Assembly (NCBI RefSeq): GCF_028769735.1 | Contig: NC_088177.1 | Coordinates: forward strand, 38,092,870 to 38,156,869 | Length of the DNA: 64,000 nucleotides | Reading direction: 5' to 3' | Source: Zonotrichia leucophrys gambelii | Taxonomy: Eukaryota; Chordata; Aves; Passeriformes; Passerellidae | Part shown: one piece after another, positions 59,438-64,000 of the stretch | Layout: each line of letters begins with the position of its first letter | Position numbering within the stretch: position 1 is the first letter of the stretch | Position numbers and translations under genes: made by a program | The notes under the pieces: model-generated | What the model saw: the letters and a program-made list of their open reading frames with translations, nothing else | Databases searched by the model: none | Told to the model about the DNA's origin: nothing

Positions 59438-60789
59438 GCCCCCAGGGGCTGCTCCAGGGCTGGGGCCTCGCTGATGGAATAGCTCCCATTAAACTCTCAT
59501 CTGGTTTGACTTTCTCGTGTCTTTCCACTCTCTTCAGAGCAAGGTCAGAAATACAGAAGCTGGCTCAAAGAAACACCAGGTCAAATTCCCCCTGCATTTA
59601 CTGAATTCCTTACCTTTGGTCAGCTTATCCTGCCAGCACAGAACACCCAATCCTGGCTCAAATTTGGCAGAATTTCCAGTGCTCAGCATTCAACTTAAGA
59701 GACTGAAACAATTATGGGCAGTTTTAAGCAAGATTACTTTAACCCAGACTAGAAGCTTTGTAAGAATAGTTTTCCTGCAGAGTCAGCCAGAGGGAATCAA
59801 GAGTACTTTATTAACACAATATGAATCCTGTAAAGAGGAAAATAAAGCATGCCATTTTTTTCTAGCAAGGCCAGCCAAAAGAAATAACTTGCCCTCCAAC
59901 ATCACAAGTTTCTTTGGGATTTGGAGCGAAATGGAGTATAAGAGAGCATTTTGCTTTATGAGATTTGTTTATGAGAAATCTGAGCAAATGTTTTTGCTTC
60001 TCAGAAGTCAAGGTGGACCAAAATGCATCTCTACAGGAGGGGAAGAAGGCTCTAACCTGGCTACTCCACCCTGCTTTGCCATGGCCCATCAACTGAGGAT
60101 AATGCAGTGCTCCCGGGGTGTGCCAGCCTCCCGTGTGTGCTGTGCAAAGGGACACCCTTTACATCTGCCTGGAAAACTGGGAATGGGAGCCTGGGAGGAG
60201 CACAGAAGCTCTGTGCTTTCATCCTTTTTTCCAACACTAGATATCTAACATTCCAACAAGGAGGACATGTAGGAGTGATATGACGATTAGACAACCCTGC
60301 TTATGGGTAAATGATGTGATTTTCATTGATGCAATTTTTGCAGGGTGATGAAAATGGATGGTGTGTCTGAGGTGGCATCAGACACATTTCAGTATTTCTA
60401 TCTCTGCCTTATAGCTGTGGTATCAGTGCAGAAATCCAGCCCAGGCTGCCAGAACTCATTTTTTGCCTCTCAGGACCAAAATGCTGCCCAGCCACTGTGT
60501 CAGCCACTGTGTCACACATCCCTGTGCCCCTGACGTGCTGCCTGACCATGGTTTAACCTCACGAGTTTCCAAAGGACAGAGTGTGACCAGGCTCATCAGG
60601 CACTGCATCACTGCTTGGGAGAGTGGCTGGAATTTCATTTCAAACTGGAATCACTATTTGCACCTAGGACTGAACTGCCTTCAGAAGCACTTGTGATGCA
60701 GCAGGAAAATGTCAGTGGGAAAGGAGAAGCTGAAAGTGGTTTTTAGGAATGACCAGACACTGCTTTCTCTTTCACTGCCCAGAATCCCA

Positions 60790-60887
60790 GAAGGGGCCAC
60801 AGTGAGGGTCTGGTCCAGCCTCCCTGCTCCAGCAAGGTCATCCCAGAGCACAGGGCACAGGATTGTGTCTGGATGGCTCTGGAATAT
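60790..60887 (-). mobile_element. CR1 LINE fragment, left part of an interrupted copy
   Basis: Antisense interior region: GGTCTGGTCCAGCCTCCCTG, AGGTCATCCCAGAGCACAGG, GTGTCTGGATGGCTCTGGAA, stopping where the family-1 LTR begins. Confidence 0.75.
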
Positions 60888-61275
60888 TGTCATACACATC
60901 TTTTTGTGAAAATCCTTTCTTAGGATTTTTTTTCCTTCTGAGAAGCTGAGAGGCCTCAGAAACAAAATGTAAACAATGGTTATCTGCTGCTGTGGAATGC
61001 AACAGGTGAATTTCTGATTGGCCCATCTTAGATGTTTATATTAATGGCCAATCAAGGCTGAGCTATTTCAGACAGAGTCCCAGAGAGCTGCCTTTTGTTA
61101 TTATTTTTTCTATTCTATTCTTAGCTAGCCTTCTGAGATGAAACCTTTCCTTCTACTCTTTAGTATAGTTACAATGTAATATATGTATCATAAAATAATA
61201 AATCAAGCCCTCTGAAACATGGAGTCAACATTCTCGTCTCCTCCCTCATCCAAGAACCCCTGTGAATGTTTCACA
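60888..61275 (+). mobile_element. Solo-LTR-like element (family 1), inserted in a CR1
   Basis: 388 bp, TGTCATACAC...GTTTCACA, flanked by GAATAT (60882-60887) and GAACAT (61276-61281), one mismatch. CR1 sequence in minus orientation is found on both sides, so the LTR arrived after the CR1. Confidence 0.8.
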
Positions 61276-61755
61276 GAACATCCCCAGTGAGGGAGGCTCC
61301 ACAGCCTCCCTGGACACTCTGTTCACTGCTTGGTCAGTGCCCAGGGAAGGATTTCTGCCTCCTGCTCAGGTGGAACTCCTGGGCATCAGCATCTGCCTGT
61401 TCCTCATGTCCCACTGCTGGGCCCCATGGAGGAGGAGAGCCTGCTCCATGCTCTGGGATATCCAGGTATATAAATATCCACCCTTTGGATATTTATACAC
61501 GTTACAGAGGTCCCCTCTCTGCTGTGGCTACTCTTGAGCTCCTCCTTTCCTCCCCAGAGATGCTCCAACCCCTCCATCACCTCTGCAGACTCTGCTGGAT
61601 CCCTCCAGGAGTTTCTTGTCCTGAGGTGCTCAGAAGTGGACACAGCATTCCAGGGGTGCCTCCCAGGGCTGAGCAGGGGGCAGGATCCCCCCCGACCTGC
61701 TGGGAATGCTCTTCCTGATGCACCCCAGGATCCCATTGACCTTCTTGTCCCCTAG
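61276..61755 (-). mobile_element. CR1 LINE fragment, right part of the interrupted copy
   Basis: Antisense: GGCTCCACAGCCTCCCTGGA, GTCCTGAGGTGCTCAGAAGT, GGACACAGCATTCCAGGGGT, GGGCTGAGCAGGGGGCAGGA, CCAGGATCCCATTGACCTTC. It extends further from the 3' end than the other copies and carries an unusual hairpin at 61466-61500. Open frames here are CR1-derived. Confidence 0.8.
61466..61500. repeat. Short-loop hairpin inside a CR1
   Basis: GTATATAAATATCCA, loop CCCTT, TGGATATTTATACAC; fourteen of fifteen pairs match. Confidence 0.85.
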
Positions 61756-63040
61756 GGAACACTCATGGCTCAGGGACAGCCCCTTGCCCACCTCAAGAGA
61801 TCTGGTTCTCTGTGGTTTATGTGAAAGCATAAATGAGCTATTTAATGATAATTCTGAGGCAATTTCATGCAGATGGAAGCAGTCTCAGTGCTTGATTTTT
61901 CCACGTTCATCCCAAGTGGCTTTTGCAGCCTTATTGGAAAAAATCCCCATCAGGTGTACACAGAGGGTAAAACCAGGGAAAAAAGGATAATGTTGCAGAG
62001 CCCGTCTATAAAATTAGAGATGTTTACACTCCTGGCCAATGCTGATAACCAAAGAGCTCACTAGAAAGAAAAATAATTTAGAACCTCTACTTTGGCATTT
62101 TAAAAGTGTGGGAAAAAACCAGGAGAAACATTCCAGATGAGCTCAGCTGTAAGCCAGGCATGGTATTAAGAGCAGCCATTTATCAGGAGCTTTAGCTCAA
62201 AACCCCAGTCATCTCTGCAGTCCAAGAAACACACTGTAATGCCTGGAGGTGCCAAGTTCCTTAACTATCACCTTTTTAGTTTTGGGAGGGAAAAATTGGG
62301 ATGTTCTAATCCTGTACCTGTTTCATGTGGCTCTGGTACATGATTTATAGTTTCTCAAAATTGACTGGAATTGTGCAGACTGATAGAGTTGAATACCGTT
62401 TGCCTCTCCAAATGACTGATTCCTTCTGCACATTACTCAGTGGGATACACTCAGATTTAATCAAAAATAAGCACAAAGTGCAGCTTTTTTATTATTGCTA
62501 ATTTAAATGATGGCTTAATAATGTGCTTTTAAATAATTTCTTTGGTAGACGGGGTCGGTGCTGCTGAGAATTGCTGGCAACATGGCAAAGAGGCTGGAAA
62601 ACCAGGGATAAAAGGGATATTCTCCGGGAATTTGGAGCTGGAGCCTGCTCTGGGAAGCAGCAGAGAGCACAAACACAGGTAATTTCCCCAAAGTGGTGGA
62701 AAAGGCAAGGTGGGGTAGGACGTGCAGTTGGGAAGTGAGCCCTGCAGGGCAGCTTTGCTCAGTCTTTGGTGTTGTTTTCCATGCCTGGAGACGTGACTGT
62801 GCTGCTTGCCAGGCCTCTGCAGAGCATCAGCTGTCTGGGATGGCCTCACTGCAGGACAGCAGAGCTCCCTGGGGCAAAGGATGGGAGATTTGGGCAGAAG
62901 GGAATGCAGGCACACACGTGGGAGAGGCAGCAATCAGCCGCTCCCAACAAACTGCCAGCCTGGCACAAGGAACAGGGACAAAGCCACGTGTCAGAGATGG
63001 GGTTTTTCAGGAGGGGATGGAGGTGGAAGGATTCTAAAAT

Positions 63041-63110
63041 TCCAGAGCCAGAGCTGAGCCTGTGATGGAAGTTCACCTTCGCACATGGCGCAGCTCTGGC
63101 TCTGGAGTTT
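63041..63110. repeat. Imperfect inverted repeat with about 30 bp loop
   Basis: AAATTCCAGAGCCAGAGCTG at the left and its near-exact complement CAGCTCTGGCTCTGGAGTTT at the right; the two arms differ at one or two positions. Confidence 0.8.
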
Positions 63111-63489
63111 TGGAACAATTGTGCTTTGCCTTGGGATGCTTGGAGGAGTCCTGCAGCTACACTGGCTTTAGCTCACAGCCATGCTTTCTACCAGCAGCTT
63201 CAGGACTGGTTGCTGGATTAGAGATGCTTTCCAGAAAAAAAAATAAATCTGGGAAGAGCTGTTTTAGAGCTGGTTTCCCTGTGTGATGAGGAACACAAAG
63301 CAGGAGAGTAAATTTCCTTTCCAAGCCACCAGACGATTACTGAGGCAGTAAGGGGCTCTGGCAAGAGACAGGGGAGTATTTGAACAGATTTCAGGGCCAG
63401 CAAGTTTCCTGCTATTCCATAAATGCCTCAGGAAATACTGAACCAGCTTTTTTTAATGCTTCTACACCCTCTGCTCAATTGGTGGAATC

Positions 63490-63625
63490 AAGGGGTGCTT
63501 TGGGTTGGAGGGACCTTAAAGTCCATCTCATCCCATACCCTGGCCAGGGACACCTTCCACTTGTCCCAGCTTGTTCCAAGCCCTGTTCAGCCTGGCCTTG
63601 AACTCTTCCAGGGATGGGGAAACTC
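63490..63625 (-). mobile_element. CR1 LINE 3' fragment
   Basis: Antisense: TTTGGGTTGGAGGGACCTTA, AAGTCCATCTCATCCCATAC, GGGACACCTTCCACTTGTCC, TTCAGCCTGGCCTTGAACTC. Confidence 0.8.
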
Positions 63626-64000
63626 AAACACATTTGTATTTGGCACAAGATCTTACTGATTTAGTTATTATTACTGTTGATATAGTTATTTTGTACAAGT
63701 AGAGCCTAAGAAGAGCCACCTAAACTCCCTTATATGCCATTAAATGTCTTTTATTCAGCCTAGGATGATCCTAAGCCTGTCTGACACAGCACACAAACCA
63801 TAACAGCTGGGTGTTTTTAGAGTAAATGACTATAAATAATTAGAATTTCTGTTGTCTCTGCACAGGGCTGCAATGCAGCATGACTTAAAAGCCCTGGACT
63901 CTGACCTGGATAATAAAAACAACCTGCTTGGTGGAGTCTGACTAATCTCCCCCATGCTGAAATTCCCAGTAAAACTGAAACACATTGGCTCTGGAAGGAA

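Larger units (their letters stand above)
51765..64000 (-). other. Upstream intron(s) of IQCA1; no certain exon recognised
   Basis: Twelve kilobases without a confidently recognised exon. They hold CR1s, a second copy of the 326 bp duplication (53342-53668), hairpins near 57.9, 61.5 and 63.1 kb, a 1 kb minisatellite, and an LTR nested in a CR1. The IQ-motif and N-terminal exons were looked for by motif and not found. One weak candidate at 56033-56139 is described among the findings. Confidence 0.5.

Noticed and set aside
59166..59528. 120-codon minus-strand frame rich in LLTLLSQGC
   Set aside because: An artefact of the GAGCAG minisatellite.
59604..59700. Minus-strand stretch ending CWQDKLTK before a strong GTAAGG donor
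   Set aside because: The donor looks good, but the peptide matches nothing in IQCA1 and the phase (one base left over) does not fit the known downstream exon.
59517..60248. 243-codon plus-strand open frame, the longest in the window
   Set aside because: No domain, no coherent composition, and no splice or promoter context; a chance open frame outside the known exons.
61262..61760. Overlapping open frames on both strands
   Set aside because: The sequence is antisense CR1; no intact reverse transcriptase or other LINE protein is present.
62315..62370. Minus-strand MYQSHMKQ followed by GTACAG, considered as the first IQCA1 exon
   Set aside because: Only eight codons with a stop directly upstream, no promoter or CpG context, and weak resemblance to the family N-terminus.

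Overview
This is a window of vertebrate nuclear DNA, almost certainly from a songbird (passerine). It carries many truncated CR1 LINE tails, several families of short solo-LTR-like elements with target-site duplications, AT-rich microsatellites and two long GC-richer minisatellites. The coding signal is confined to short, well-spliced exons. There is no sign of an operon, phage, CRISPR array or other prokaryotic feature.

The only gene I can support is on the minus strand and spans at least 2358-51764. Twelve exons with mutually consistent splice phases (1435 coding bases, about 479 residues) encode the middle and C-terminal part of an IQ-and-AAA-domain protein. I read it as IQCA1/DRC11, a subunit of the nexin-dynein regulatory complex of motile cilia; the paralogue IQCA1L is the main alternative. 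In transcript order they are 51680-51764, 45598-45717, 41561-41636, 33247-33353, 32974-33066, 25104-25165, 22581-22663, 20123-20230, 17525-17721, 8235-8321, 5506-5683 and 2358-2596. They encode a FPDYP segment, a lysine/glutamate-rich spacer, the WENRD/HDPEL segment, a second basic spacer, and then the AAA ATPase core (P-loop, Walker-B-like strand, sensor-1 strand, lid). The N-terminus with the IQ motif lies beyond the right edge or is unrecognised in 51.8-64 kb. The last exon(s) lie beyond the left edge.

Layout: 1-2357 is downstream intron, with an LTR ending about 30 bp from a splice donor. The AAA-domain exons lie at 2.4-25.2 kb, in introns holding CR1s, two inverted copies of a second LTR family and a 0.7 kb AT-only block. 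At 25.2-33 kb is a large intron with palindromic AT repeats and two LTRs. Exons resume at 33-51.8 kb, interrupted by a 23-copy minisatellite (37.5-38.8 kb) and an alternating inverted-module repeat (39-40.2 kb). From 51.8-64 kb I recognise no certain exon; it holds CR1s, perfect hairpins, a 1 kb minisatellite and one LTR nested in a CR1.

I found no undescribed biological system. The items most worth a second look are a GC-AG intron, degenerate nucleotide-binding motifs, a near-identical 326 bp duplication 8.4 kb apart, adjacent perfect hairpins near 57.9 kb, and nested LTR insertions with readable target-site duplications. Family assignments rest on recalled protein and repeat sequences, not on a search.
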